NCBI GenBank assembly: GCA_903916735.1
Contig: CAIWXX010000010.1
Location: 1 to 64,000, forward strand
DNA length: 64,000 bases
Source of the DNA: an uncultured Acidobacteriota bacterium
GTDB taxonomy: Bacteria; Acidobacteriota; CAIWXX01
Direction: 5' to 3'
Shown here: piece by piece, positions 9,007 to 17,891 of the stretch
Position numbering within the stretch: position 1 is the first letter of the stretch
How the letters are laid out: each line of letters starts with the position of its first letter
The notes under the pieces: generated by a model
Databases searched by the model: none
Told to the model about the DNA's origin: nothing
What the model saw: the letters and a program-made list of their open reading frames with translations, nothing else
Program-made: the position numbers and the translations under genes

Positions 9007-9518
9007 CGCTGCCTCATTCCGTCTTCTCTGATACCAATGGAGAATGGAAGATACGGCGCCAGCTGGAGATTCTTTTTGATGGCAGAGCCGGGATCCCGCG
9101 GAAGGGACTCGGTTTGCAGACAGATCCAAGACCGTGTGTTCTGCCAGAAAATGGGGGCGCGAACTACGGATCGGAAGCCCCCCCTTTATTTTCAGGATGT
9201 AACCACGAGTTCCGCAAGCCCCTGTCACATCCCCATCCTTTGACCCAAGCAATAAGTGGTTGGAAGTCAATAAAACAGTAGGGGGTTTTAACCCTCGTGT
9301 CAAGCAAACGGGATGCGTGGATGTTAATTGAGTCCTCCAGTCCTATTCCATGATCATCGAATTGCCGACCAATCGCATACCCGACGGTGCGCCATGCCTT
9401 GTGATCCGGCAACAGCTTTCTTCGGGCATCGTTCATCCCGCCAACAAGCTGCTTGAATATCGGGTGGCCTTCCCTCATAATTGCACCATATTCTGGTCTT
9501 GTTGAAGGGGTATTTTTT
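9007..9518. other. Divergent intergenic region upstream of the sensor kinase
   Basis: No gene is supported. The region separates the sensor kinase (minus) from a secreted protein (plus). It contains a good minus-strand promoter (separate entry) and the ribosome binding site GAAGGGG before the plus-strand ATG at 9519. Confidence 0.5.
9275..9303 (-). promoter_or_regulatory. Sigma-70-type promoter of the sensor kinase
   Basis: On the minus strand TTGACA (9303-9298) is followed after exactly 17 bp by TACTGT (9280-9275). The spacer holds the imperfect palindrome GGGTTAAAACCC, a possible operator. The start codon lies about 265 bp downstream, leaving a long leader. Confidence 0.55.
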
Positions 9519-10445
9519 ATGCGTCACATGCGGGGTCGAATCTGGATCGGGAGATGGTTGTTCACGATCGCTTTATCGTTTTGGTGCACATGCTGCCTGA
9601 TGGCAGCCGGTCAATCCCCCGCACTAGAAACGCAGGCCGATGACTCTTCACTCGTGGAATTGCTCAAGCGCGCCGGCACCGCCATCGTCTCTTACACAAA
9701 GCAATTGACCAATATTGTTGCCGAAGAGAGATATGTACAGAAGTACCATACGATCGTCGATGCAGGTATGGTGGGCAGCCTATACTATGAGCCGGTTCGA
9801 GTACTCGAATCTGATTTTCTCCTGATCTGGCTTCCCCAATCGAATTCCTGGATTGAATTCCGGGACGTTTATCTTGTAGACGGAAAGCCCGTCCGGGAAC
9901 GCCGGAATCGCCTCGAAGCTCTCTTCCTGAAACCATCTTCCGATTCCGTCATCAGGGCGCGCGACATTATGGCCGAAAGCGCCCGGTACAACATCGGTGG
10001 AATGGAGCGCGATTTTAATACGCCGACATTCGCCCTCCGCGTCCTCAACCCTTCGAATCTCGGGCGCTTTCGATTCAGGTTAAACGGGGAAGAGACGATC
10101 GCCGGCGTCAACACCTGCAAAATTGAATTCCAGGAATTCCAGAAGCCGACTCTTGTAAGAAATGTCGAAACTGGCAGCGATTTATTTTCTACTGGGAATT
10201 TGTGGATCGAACCGAAAAGCGGCCAGATTATCCAGACCTTCTTCTGCATCAGCTCTGAACGCTCGAATATGCGGACGAAAATTACGGTTCTTTTCAAGAT
10301 GGATGCAAAACTTGGCATTTGGGCTCCCGCGGAAATGACGGAGATATACGATCGACCCAGATCGCCAGGTGTTGGTGGCATCGAATGCGTCGCGACCTAT
10401 TCCAACTACCGGCAGTTCCAGGTGACAACCGAAGCGAAGTGGTAG
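9519..10445 (+). CDS. Secreted hypothetical protein, 308 aa
   Basis: The ATG at 9519 is preceded by GAAGGGG at a good distance and opens a signal peptide (basic start MRHMRGR, hydrophobic core ending near ALSFWCTCCLMAAGQS). The mature part begins with an amphipathic segment containing SYTKQLTNIVAEERYVQ, then alternates beta-rich segments, and ends with a stretch describing a folded domain with charged turns. I have seen this VAEERY-type N-terminus in secreted proteins of Acidobacteriota, often of unknown function with loose similarity to lipoprotein-sorting folds, but I cannot name a family. It stands alone: divergent from the kinase and convergent with the remnant downstream. Confidence 0.72.
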   Translation: MRHMRGRIWIGRWLFTIALSFWCTCCLMAAGQSPALETQADDSSLVELLKRAGTAIVSYTKQLTNIVAEERYVQKYHTIVDAGMVGSLYYEPVRVLESDFLLIWLPQSNSWIEFRDVYLVDGKPVRERRNRLEALFLKPSSDSVIRARDIMAESARYNIGGMERDFNTPTFALRVLNPSNLGRFRFRLNGEETIAGVNTCKIEFQEFQKPTLVRNVETGSDLFSTGNLWIEPKSGQIIQTFFCISSERSNMRTKITVLFKMDAKLGIWAPAEMTEIYDRPRSPGVGGIECVATYSNYRQFQVTTEAKW

Positions 10446-10485
10446 CCTCGATTGATGATGAAAGCCGCCGGATCACTTGGCGACT

Positions 10486-10671
10486 TTCGCCGGATCTTGA
10501 GACTCCGTTGCCTCCCGTACCTAAATAGAGAATGTGAGGATCCGATGGGTGAATGATGAGTGACAGGCCCTCCACATCCTCAGTCTTATTGTTCCATTTG
10601 ATACCACCATCCGTGCTTTTGTCAATGCCCCACACTCCAATGTAAATATTGGATGTAGATTCATTTCTCAT
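10486..10671 (-). pseudogene. BNR/sortilin-type propeller protein, fragment
   Basis: The minus strand encodes about 60 residues with GVWGIDKSTDGGIKWNNKT and IHPSDPHILYLGTGGNGV. The Ser-x-Asp-x-Gly-x-x-x-Trp box and the DP-x-x-LYLGT repeat are typical of BNR (Asp-box) and sortilin/VPS10-like beta-propellers. The parent proteins are hundreds of residues long; here the frame degrades immediately after this stretch and has no signal peptide, so it is a relic. Confidence 0.6.
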
Positions 10672-10711
10672 AGTGCTATCCGGAGGAAAGTTCCGGGCCT
10701 GGGCAACCCTC

Positions 10712-12499
10712 CTACTCCATCAGCGTTTTCCACCCGCGGCGGTTGAGATCCCAGTACACTATCCATGCTCCCACTCCGGCCACGCCGAGCAGCAGCAAGC
10801 CGACACCGGGCTGGCCGAAGAGGATCTTGCCCACGCCGAAGAGTGTCGCGTAGACGAGGACGCAACCGGCCACCCAGTCGAGCAGGTTGTGGAGCCCGTC
10901 ATGCACCGGCGTGATGTCCACCGCACGTGCGGCGATGGGTCCCCAGAGAGCGGCGCTCGGCCGGACACGCCGATAGAAAGCCAGGAGCGTCGCCTCCGAC
11001 TCCGGCGCGGTCAGCAGCGTCGCGGCGAGCCATGTCACGGTGGAGCACGCTACGGTGATGAGCACGATCCAGGCGAACTGCCGCGGGTCGTTGCTGCTCA
11101 GGCCCAGCCCGAACTGCAGCGTCAGTGACACGACGAACGAAGCCGCCATGGCCGCGACCTCGCTCCAGGCATTGATGCGCCACCAGAACCAGCGCAGGAT
11201 GAAAACGCTGCCAGTACCCGCGCCCACCGCGATGAGCAGCTTCCAGGCACCGGAGATTGAGTCCTGGTAATATGTCACCACGCACGAGACGATCATGATG
11301 AAGATCGTTGCAAACTGCGAGATGCGTACATAGTGCTTCTCACTCGCGGAGCGCACCAGGAAGCGCTTGTAGAAATCGTTTATCAGATACGATGCGCCCC
11401 AATTGAGCTGTGTGCCGATGGTGGACATGTAGGCCGCGGCGAAGGCGGCAATTATTAGGCCGCGCAGCGCTACGGGGAACACCGCAGGATCTATGATTGC
11501 CTTGATGAAACCTGACTCCTTGTCGGCCAGGCTCGGGTAGAGCACGAGCGAGCATAGCGCGGTCAGAATCCACGGCCAAGGCCTGATGGCGTAGTGTGCG
11601 ATGTTGAACCATAGCGTCGCCAGGAGCGAATGCTTCTCGTCCTTGGCGCAAAACATGCGCTGCGCGATGTAGCCACCGCCGCCGGGCTCTGCGCCTGGGT
11701 ACCAGGTGGCCCACCAGTTGACGGCGATGTAGACGAAAAAGGTGAGCATCGGCATCCACAGCGAACCGATGTCGGGCGTGAACGATAGTATCGATCCCGT
11801 CCCGCCAGTTTCTGCCGCGCGCGCGGCATCGAGGGCATGGAGCTTCACCTTGAGCGCCTCCATGCCGCCGACTGCGCGTACCGCGCATACCGCCAGCACA
11901 ATCACCATGCCCATCTTCAAGGCGAATTGAAACAGGTCCATCACCAGCACACCCCACAGGCCGGAGAGTGTTGAGATCATTGAAGTGATCAGCATTATGC
12001 CGAAAACCATCAGGAGCGCCTCTATCTTCGTCACGCTGAAGATCATCATCAGGATCTTGACCATCGCCAAGTTAACCCAGCCCATGATGATGCAGTTGAT
12101 GGGCAGGCCCAGGTATAACGAGCGGAAGCCGCGCAGGAAAGCGGCCGGGCGCCCACCGTATCGGATCTCGGCGAACTCGACGTCGGTGAGCACCCGGGCG
12201 CGCCGCCACAGCCGTGCATAGAAGAAGACGGTGAGCATGCCGCTCATCAGCATGCTCCACCACAGCCAATTCCCGGCGATGCCGAACGAGGCCACGAGGC
12301 CGGTCACGGCCAGCGGCGTGTCTGCCGCGAAGGTGGTGGCAACCATCGATGTCCCGGCTAGCCACCAACTGACGTTGCGGCCGCTGACAAAGTAGTCCTC
12401 TGTCGAGCCTGTAGCGCGTTTACGATAGTACAGGCCGATCCCGATGTTCGCTGCGAAGTACAGGGCAATGGCGAGCCAGTCGAGAAGCGTGAGTTGCAT
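10712..12499 (-). CDS. Sodium:solute symporter family transporter
   Basis: A 595-residue, strongly hydrophobic protein of about 13 TM helices. It starts LTLLDWLAIALYFAANIGIG and has the SSS family block TEDYFVSGRNVSWWLAGTSM near residue 35, followed by AADTPLAVTGLV. This N-terminal pattern is diagnostic of the SSSF (SGLT/PutP) family, which imports sugars, amino acids or organic acids with sodium. The substrate cannot be told. It follows a small protein gene with a 5-bp gap, so the two are co-transcribed. The base composition here is visibly richer in G+C than the neighbours, which may point to transfer from another lineage. Confidence 0.88.
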   Translation of the reverse strand: MQLTLLDWLAIALYFAANIGIGLYYRKRATGSTEDYFVSGRNVSWWLAGTSMVATTFAADTPLAVTGLVASFGIAGNWLWWSMLMSGMLTVFFYARLWRRARVLTDVEFAEIRYGGRPAAFLRGFRSLYLGLPINCIIMGWVNLAMVKILMMIFSVTKIEALLMVFGIMLITSMISTLSGLWGVLVMDLFQFALKMGMVIVLAVCAVRAVGGMEALKVKLHALDAARAAETGGTGSILSFTPDIGSLWMPMLTFFVYIAVNWWATWYPGAEPGGGGYIAQRMFCAKDEKHSLLATLWFNIAHYAIRPWPWILTALCSLVLYPSLADKESGFIKAIIDPAVFPVALRGLIIAAFAAAYMSTIGTQLNWGASYLINDFYKRFLVRSASEKHYVRISQFATIFIMIVSCVVTYYQDSISGAWKLLIAVGAGTGSVFILRWFWWRINAWSEVAAMAASFVVSLTLQFGLGLSSNDPRQFAWIVLITVACSTVTWLAATLLTAPESEATLLAFYRRVRPSAALWGPIAARAVDITPVHDGLHNLLDWVAGCVLVYATLFGVGKILFGQPGVGLLLLGVAGVGAWIVYWDLNRRGWKTLME

Positions 12500-12504
12500 G
12501 AGAC

Positions 12505-12762
12505 TTATCCTTCCATCCTTCGCAGGCGGTCTTGCATGTCCGGTGCGAAGCGGTTGATGCGTTCCTGTACGAAAGCGGTCACGTCGCGCGTTTCATCCCA
12601 GATGAGAGGTGTTAGGTCCATGGCGAATGCCACGCCCGTGGCGACGTCCGTCATGTGCGAGGCATGGTAGGTCGCGTGCGCGCGCCGGGCGGCCCCCAGT
12701 GCCGCCTCCACCGCCAAGCCGTCGGACAAGAACAGCTCTGCTGTCTTGCGCCGTAATTGCAT
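12505..12762 (-). CDS. Small hypothetical protein upstream of the symporter
   Basis: An 85-residue soluble protein (start ATG 12762, preceded by AAGGGAGAAG) with alternating charged and hydrophobic helices and no membrane segment. The frame has a protein-like composition and shares the high G+C of the symporter. It ends 5 bp before the symporter ATG. I do not recognise a family; its position suggests an accessory or regulatory role in transport, which is inference only. Confidence 0.62.
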   Translation of the reverse strand: MQLRRKTAELFLSDGLAVEAALGAARRAHATYHASHMTDVATGVAFAMDLTPLIWDETRDVTAFVQERINRFAPDMQDRLRRMEG

Positions 12763-12860
12763 CTCACTTCTCCCTTCAGATCTCCGGCAAACCAATCGCC
12801 GTGATTGATTGACTCACTTGGCGCGTCTTCTTGTCCGGAAAGGCCGGAATTTTAGAGAGG

Positions 12861-15227
12861 CTATTCCACGATGATTTCATCGGCCTCCAGCCATGCCTTT
12901 TCACCGGCGTTGATATGGTTGGTCGGACAGACACCGATATTTCGTGCGTGAATGCGAATGAACCGGGCATCGACGGCGGCGAATTCGGTCTTGAAGTCAT
13001 GAACGTTGATGTCGGCATAGTTGTCGGGGATGGTATTATTCACAATGGCAACGGGTTTGAAATTCCGGCCGTCGGTTGATACAGCGAACTCGACATACGA
13101 CGGCAAGAGGATAGCCGATGGTGGGCGTTGCAGAAAGCCTGCGCAGATACGTCGTACCTCCATCGACTTGCCGAGATCGATGATGGCATACAAGTCATTG
13201 CCTTCGATCCCGAGCCAATGGCTGTCTGTTTCGCAAAGAGAACCACGTAATCCATCCGTCAGGAGGCTCGCATCTCCCTCCGGCAGGTCCATATTGGGGA
13301 GAGATAATTTCACGGGCTTGAAAGCAGCTTTATGACGCCGCATTATTTTTACCAGCATCAAACCCAGCGATCGCCCGTTGCGGAAAAGGCCGGCCTTCAG
13401 CACCGTTTCGCGCCGCACATGAAAAGCCTTTATGAATTCCTTGGCTTTGCTGTCCGGATCCCGGCCATCCAGAGTGTATCGAATGTGAGCGGCAGGCACA
13501 TCGCTCTTGAGCGTGATTTCCCATCTCTCTTTTCCGCGGGGCACGGCGATGGTCGCAATAGGACGGTACAAGCTGGCGGCAATGTGGGTCGACATCTGTT
13601 CCAGGCGCCGTTGATGGACTTCGAGTCGGAGAATGAATGAGCCCCAATCGCGGGCTGCCGACTCGCTCCACAACGCCTCAGCCAGAGCGCACAATCGCGG
13701 AAACATCATGTATTCGGCATGGTCTGGATCGGCGATATATTCAGTCCAGAGATTGGCCTGGCCGCCCAGAATATGACGAGCCTCGTCGGCACTCAATTCG
13801 GCCGGCGTCGGCTCGAATGTGTAGACATAGGAAAGCGGCAAGTCACCGCCTATGGCCAGCGGTTCGAACTCCGGCCGGCCCTGATAATAATCGAAGTAGC
13901 AATGCGATGTAGGCGACATGATCACATCATGTCCCTGGCGTGCGGCGGCGATCCCGCCATCCTTGCCGCGCCAGGATTGGACGGTAGCACGAGGCGCCAG
14001 CCCACCTTCCAAGATCTCGTCCCAGCCGATAAGCTGCCTATTGCGGGACGTCAGAAAAGCTTCAATGCGGCGCGTGAACCAGCTCTGAAGTTCGACGCCG
14101 TCCTTGAGCCCTTCGGCGGCCATGCGAGCGCGGCAACGCGGGCAGGCTTCCCAACGCTCCTTGGGGCACTCATCCCCGCCGATGTGCAGGTACGGCGATG
14201 GAAACAGACTGATCACTTCGTCGAGAACATTTTCCAGAAATTCAAGCGTGTGATCGTTGCCGACGCAATAGACATCTTTGAAGACACCCCACTGAGGCGA
14301 GACTTCGAACGGGCCACCCGTGCAAGAAAGTTCAGGATAAGCAGCGATAGCCGCCGTCGAATGGCCCGGCATTTCGATTTCCGGGATGACCATGATGTGA
14401 CGCTCGGCGGCGTAGGCCACGATGTCACGCACATCGTCCTGCGTGTAGAAACCACCAGAGCGGTTGCCGGCCACTTCCGTGCGAAAGGCTCCAATTCGAG
14501 TCAGTTCCGGATATTTCTTAATTTCAATCCGCCAGCCTTGATCTTCGGTCAGGTGCCAGTGAAAGCGGTTGAGTTTGTGCAGGGCCATGAGGTCAAGGCA
14601 TTTCTTGATGAATTCCTTCGGGAAGAAATGGCGACAACAATCGAGCATGAAGCCGCGCCAGGAGTAGCGCGGTTTGTCGACAATACGAAGACATGGCAGG
14701 GCGATGTGATCCACACTTTTTGATGACGGCTGATCGGCGAAAACATCGGCAGGCATGAGTTGTAGCAGTGTCTGCAGCCCGTAGAAAAGCCCAGCCGGAT
14801 GCGCGGCGGAGATTTCCACAGAAGATGGGTCGATGCTCAGTTCGTAGCCTTCCGCACCCACACCACTGAACAGACTCCTATTGAGTCGAAGAATGATCAG
14901 ATTGTTTTTTTCGAGAGAGCCAGAGCCGGCAAGACCTGGCTGCACCGTGACCGCCAACCCTGCTGCTTTCATATGCCGGGACAGAGACTCGGCGATTCGC
15001 ATAACTCCAGCATCATCCTCACCCCCCTCGCCTGTGGCTATGACTCGTGTCCCGGCAGTCATATAGAACTGGCCGGGCTGTGGTTCGATGTGCGCCGGCA
15101 TGGGGATAACCGATACCGCAACGACAGGTCGAAGTGAAGGATGCTCGACTCGCTCCCGACATCCGGTCAGTGTCAGGAGGATCAAAAGTACAAAGAAGCC
15201 ACAGGGATTCAACATTTTTTCAGGCAT
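12861..15227 (-). CDS. Beta-N-acetylhexosaminidase lipoprotein (GH20)
   Basis: A 788-residue exo-enzyme that removes terminal GlcNAc/GalNAc from chitin or glycan fragments. The start MPEKMLNPCG... leads to the lipobox LTGC, so it is a lipoprotein. A GH20b domain (about 40-180) precedes the TIM barrel (about 188-520) with LHIGGDE, the catalytic Asp-Glu pair near residues 352-353, and the MLDCCRHFF and WHLTEDQGWR blocks. A CHB_HEX_C-like Ig domain (YTLDGRDPDS) and a C-terminal F5/8 (discoidin)-like binding domain follow. An ATG at 15311 in the same frame is an alternative start that would add 28 residues before the signal. It follows a ROK gene closely, which fits amino-sugar use. Confidence 0.9.
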   Translation of the reverse strand: MPEKMLNPCGFFVLLILLTLTGCRERVEHPSLRPVVAVSVIPMPAHIEPQPGQFYMTAGTRVIATGEGGEDDAGVMRIAESLSRHMKAAGLAVTVQPGLAGSGSLEKNNLIILRLNRSLFSGVGAEGYELSIDPSSVEISAAHPAGLFYGLQTLLQLMPADVFADQPSSKSVDHIALPCLRIVDKPRYSWRGFMLDCCRHFFPKEFIKKCLDLMALHKLNRFHWHLTEDQGWRIEIKKYPELTRIGAFRTEVAGNRSGGFYTQDDVRDIVAYAAERHIMVIPEIEMPGHSTAAIAAYPELSCTGGPFEVSPQWGVFKDVYCVGNDHTLEFLENVLDEVISLFPSPYLHIGGDECPKERWEACPRCRARMAAEGLKDGVELQSWFTRRIEAFLTSRNRQLIGWDEILEGGLAPRATVQSWRGKDGGIAAARQGHDVIMSPTSHCYFDYYQGRPEFEPLAIGGDLPLSYVYTFEPTPAELSADEARHILGGQANLWTEYIADPDHAEYMMFPRLCALAEALWSESAARDWGSFILRLEVHQRRLEQMSTHIAASLYRPIATIAVPRGKERWEITLKSDVPAAHIRYTLDGRDPDSKAKEFIKAFHVRRETVLKAGLFRNGRSLGLMLVKIMRRHKAAFKPVKLSLPNMDLPEGDASLLTDGLRGSLCETDSHWLGIEGNDLYAIIDLGKSMEVRRICAGFLQRPPSAILLPSYVEFAVSTDGRNFKPVAIVNNTIPDNYADINVHDFKTEFAAVDARFIRIHARNIGVCPTNHINAGEKAWLEADEIIVE

Positions 15228-15316
15228 ACTTTTTTTTACATGCCATGACGATGCATCGATGGACCGTTCATCGGGCACGAAATTTTCGGCTGTCGTAAGA
15301 TAGAATTTCATAATTA

Positions 15317-16528
15317 TCAATTCCCTGTATTGATGCCTTCACTTGCAACTGTTTCGATCTCGGGCAAACTTGCGGCCGCGATGGATTGTCCGACGCGACG
15401 GCTCTTTTCATCTCCGGCTTCCAGCTTTTCCTGGACGAACCTTAACTTTTCCGTGTCCGTAAGATTTGCCGGGATCTCAATTTCGGCTTTGGGAGCCAGA
15501 TGGAAGATACATTGTTGTGAAAAATACAGAGCGCCGCATCCGCGATCTCCTGACCATTCATCCACGGGAGCATCGGGATTGTAATCCACCGGTGCGAAAG
15601 CCAGCTCGTTCAGCCACCCCGATATCTTTCCTTCCAGTGTGACGTATCCTGCTGCCTCACTTGAACCCAATGCGATACCCAGAACTCCGTTGTCTTCCAG
15701 CGAAATGGATCCGGCCAGCGCCGTGACATCCCCGTCATTCACGATCTCGAAAGGCACGCCCATCTCGTCCCGGATCCGCAGGAACAAGTTCCTTATCTTA
15801 TCGTACTGGTCTTTGGGAACGCCACGGAACAGGGATGCGACCCGAACCTTGTTATCCACATAGATCCCCGCCGCGCTGCCCCCGATGGCGTCGACGCGAG
15901 GCATCTTTGAAGCGGCCTTCTTCAGCGCGTTCATGATCTCCCGGTAGTGGTACTCCGGATCGCTCTGCGATCGAGGCTGCCATGCGACTTCTTCGCTGAA
16001 AACTGCCCGGCCGTCGATCACCGCTGAGGCTTTGCGATCCGATGCACCCAGGTCAAATCCGATGCGACATCCATTCAGATGCCGCCCTAGCGATCTTCCT
16101 GTTTCTCTTTCGACTGGGACATCGGACGGCGTGCAAGAGATGACTGTGAAGGGCCTTTCGTAAACGTCTCGGCCCATGAAATGGCAATCGAATTCACGAG
16201 CACCGCCAGAGGCATAGCAGTTCTTGATATATTCCCCAATGCTTGCCGGACCACCGATCCACGCTTTCCAACCTCCTCGCTGCCAGAGTAGAAACTTGAA
16301 GATGCGCTCGATACAAAAAAAGTTACCACCTGCTTGAGAATGCGATTCGGGAAAGACTTGCATCTCGTAGCGCGAGATCGATCCGTCAGAGCGTTCGAGA
16401 CCGATCACAAGTGGCACTCCGCCGCATGAATCAGCCACGTTTTTCCGGAATTGGCGATTTGTTAATGATGCTGGTCGAAAGTCCGGGTCGAGTGGGGGGA
16501 TACATTTCGGTTCAACGAGCATCGGCAT
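15317..16528 (-). CDS. ROK family protein (putative sugar kinase or repressor-like)
   Basis: A 403-residue protein whose second half contains the ROK ATP-binding start GFDLGASDRKASAVIDG (about 153-170) and NDGDVTALAG, the family block with the catalytic-type Asp. The first 150 residues are an unrelated extension with no helix-turn-helix that I recognise. The typical ROK zinc motif (CGCGxxGC) is absent, so activity as a classic glucokinase is uncertain. The stop overlaps the region just before the GH20 lipoprotein gene, so the pair is likely an operon for hexosamine uptake and use. A dead ribokinase piece lies upstream, consistent with a former larger sugar cluster. Confidence 0.78.
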   Translation of the reverse strand: MPMLVEPKCIPPLDPDFRPASLTNRQFRKNVADSCGGVPLVIGLERSDGSISRYEMQVFPESHSQAGGNFFCIERIFKFLLWQRGGWKAWIGGPASIGEYIKNCYASGGAREFDCHFMGRDVYERPFTVISCTPSDVPVERETGRSLGRHLNGCRIGFDLGASDRKASAVIDGRAVFSEEVAWQPRSQSDPEYHYREIMNALKKAASKMPRVDAIGGSAAGIYVDNKVRVASLFRGVPKDQYDKIRNLFLRIRDEMGVPFEIVNDGDVTALAGSISLEDNGVLGIALGSSEAAGYVTLEGKISGWLNELAFAPVDYNPDAPVDEWSGDRGCGALYFSQQCIFHLAPKAEIEIPANLTDTEKLRFVQEKLEAGDEKSRRVGQSIAAASLPEIETVASEGINTGN

Positions 16529-16580
16529 AAGGGCTCTCTTCTCCTTTTTCGGCTGGTACAGGAATTGATACTATTCGTAA

Positions 16581-16846
16581 CTAGCCATTGAATGTGTATT
16601 TCGCCATCCTCTCAATGTCCGATAAACAGGCCTCAACTTCCACACGGGTAGGGATGGAAGTTTGAGCTCCCAGCCGTGTGACTGAAATCGTGGCAGCCGT
16701 ATTCGCGAAGCGAATAGCACTTTCCATGGATTGTCCTTCCGCCAAAGCCACAGCCAGAGCGCCATTAAATGTGTCGCCCGCGGCGGTTGCATCGATCGCC
16801 TCTACTTGGCGGACAGGATAATGACAACTTGCCATCCCATCACTCC
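16581..16846 (-). pseudogene. Ribokinase-type PfkB carbohydrate kinase, C-terminal remnant
   Basis: The minus strand encodes the PfkB signature 2 region, DATAAGDTFNGALAVAL, with the anion-hole and catalytic Asp block, followed by the family C-terminus (AIRFANTAATISVTRLGAQ). A short upstream scrap in another frame reads WQVVIILSAK, which matches the beta-strand preceding this region in ribokinases. The N-terminal two thirds are lost and a frameshift separates the two pieces. It is a relic of the sugar-use cluster downstream. Confidence 0.72.
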
Positions 16847-17247
16847 ACCATACAACGGCGAACACCTGAGAGAAAAGGGCCAGCAGTGTTTCTTCACAGT
16901 TGCACCTCCTTCCAATGAATTTCCTAACCTGGCGGAGCCAGAACCAAAGACGGTGGCCGCATCACAGAGCGACTCCAGACCTCTCAGGAAGTCAGGAAGT
17001 GAAGAATGCAGGAACGGAAGGTAGCGTGCCGGCAATGGTCCGTTCGTTCCTGGTTTCCTTACTTCCTGCATTCCTGAGAGGTTCGGGAGCAATAGTTGAC
17101 GAAGCCGGCTTGTTTGGTTGCGGCTATGCCGCGTTGGGGGCTATGACAATTGTTATTTTTCGCCTTGTGATGCATCGTGAAGGGGGATCTTTTCATTCCT
17201 CTCTATGGCGTAATCTTTTGTCGGCTTCCGCTTGAGCGCGATCAAAC
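16847..17247. other. Intergenic region with a long imperfect inverted repeat
   Basis: No gene is supported. The interval is mostly taken up by a long inverted repeat (separate entry) and a GC-rich stretch with no coding pattern. Confidence 0.5.
16980..17081. repeat. Long imperfect inverted repeat
   Basis: The left arm starts CCTCTCAGGAAGTCAGGAAG and the right arm is its near complement, ending CTTCCTGCATTCCTGAGAGG, so the two arms of about 45 bp can fold into one long hairpin. Both arms are built from AGGAAG/CAGGAA units. There is no T-tract, so it is not a simple terminator; it resembles a small palindromic repeat of the REP/MITE kind. Confidence 0.6.
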
Positions 17248-17769
17248 CTATTTCTTGACCGCGGCAGCTTCAGCCCGAACCAGGTCGGCTGCGAACGAAA
17301 AGTGCATCTGGACGATGATCCATTTCCTGTCCCGCTTCTCGATCACGCCGGTCCAACGCGTATCCTTCCACCCGATAGGCTTGCCGTCCCATTCTCCGAG
17401 ATCGTCGAGTATACAGGACCACCATGCGATATCACCCGAACGCGACAAATTGATCCTCAATTCTCGGATGTCGAATTTGGTGGCCTTGAACCGCGGATCC
17501 ATCCAAAAGTCGAACTGCTTCGCAAATTGATCCCAGCCGGCAATCGTGCTCTTGGAATCGGGCTGGAACATGAAGAGGTGGTCATCATGGGCCAGCACGC
17601 TTTCCAGGAGTGGCCGATCTTTGGTCAAGGCCCAGCCAATAGATGCGCGAATGTTTTTTTCGATGACGGCTTTCTCGTTCGCTTGGGTGGCCTTGGCCGA
17701 AGTTGTCGGACACAATAATGCGCCAAGGGCAAGACATATGGGAATAATGGCGATCGCTGGTTTTTTCAT
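17248..17769 (-). CDS. Secreted SnoaL/NTF2-like protein
   Basis: 173 residues with an AGGAG ribosome binding site before the ATG at 17769 and a signal peptide (MKKPAIAIIPICLALGALLC, then a Ser/Ala cleavage region). The mature domain has the NTF2-like cone order: an N-terminal helix, a strand with HDDHLFMFQPD, a WDQFAKQFDF helix and a C-terminal sheet ending RKWIIVQMHFSFA. This fits the SnoaL_3 / DUF4440-type fold, in which small ligands bind in a pocket. No catalytic role can be claimed. It is followed by another exported protein gene upstream on the same strand (gap 122 bp). Confidence 0.75.
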   Translation of the reverse strand: MKKPAIAIIPICLALGALLCPTTSAKATQANEKAVIEKNIRASIGWALTKDRPLLESVLAHDDHLFMFQPDSKSTIAGWDQFAKQFDFWMDPRFKATKFDIRELRINLSRSGDIAWWSCILDDLGEWDGKPIGWKDTRWTGVIEKRDRKWIIVQMHFSFAADLVRAEAAAVKK

Positions 17770-17891
17770 CAGTTTTCTCCTGGCTTTATTTCTCATGATG
17801 ATTCTCATTCTGTGCGTTTGGCTACATCTTTTCTCTTGGCTGGTTCGTGGACTATGCCGTTCGATCGACGTGGCTTCTTCATCTGAATCCA

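Noticed and set aside
9164-9478. A 104-codon minus-strand frame upstream of the sensor kinase
   Set aside because: It overlaps the kinase promoter, has no ribosome site and no recognisable motif.
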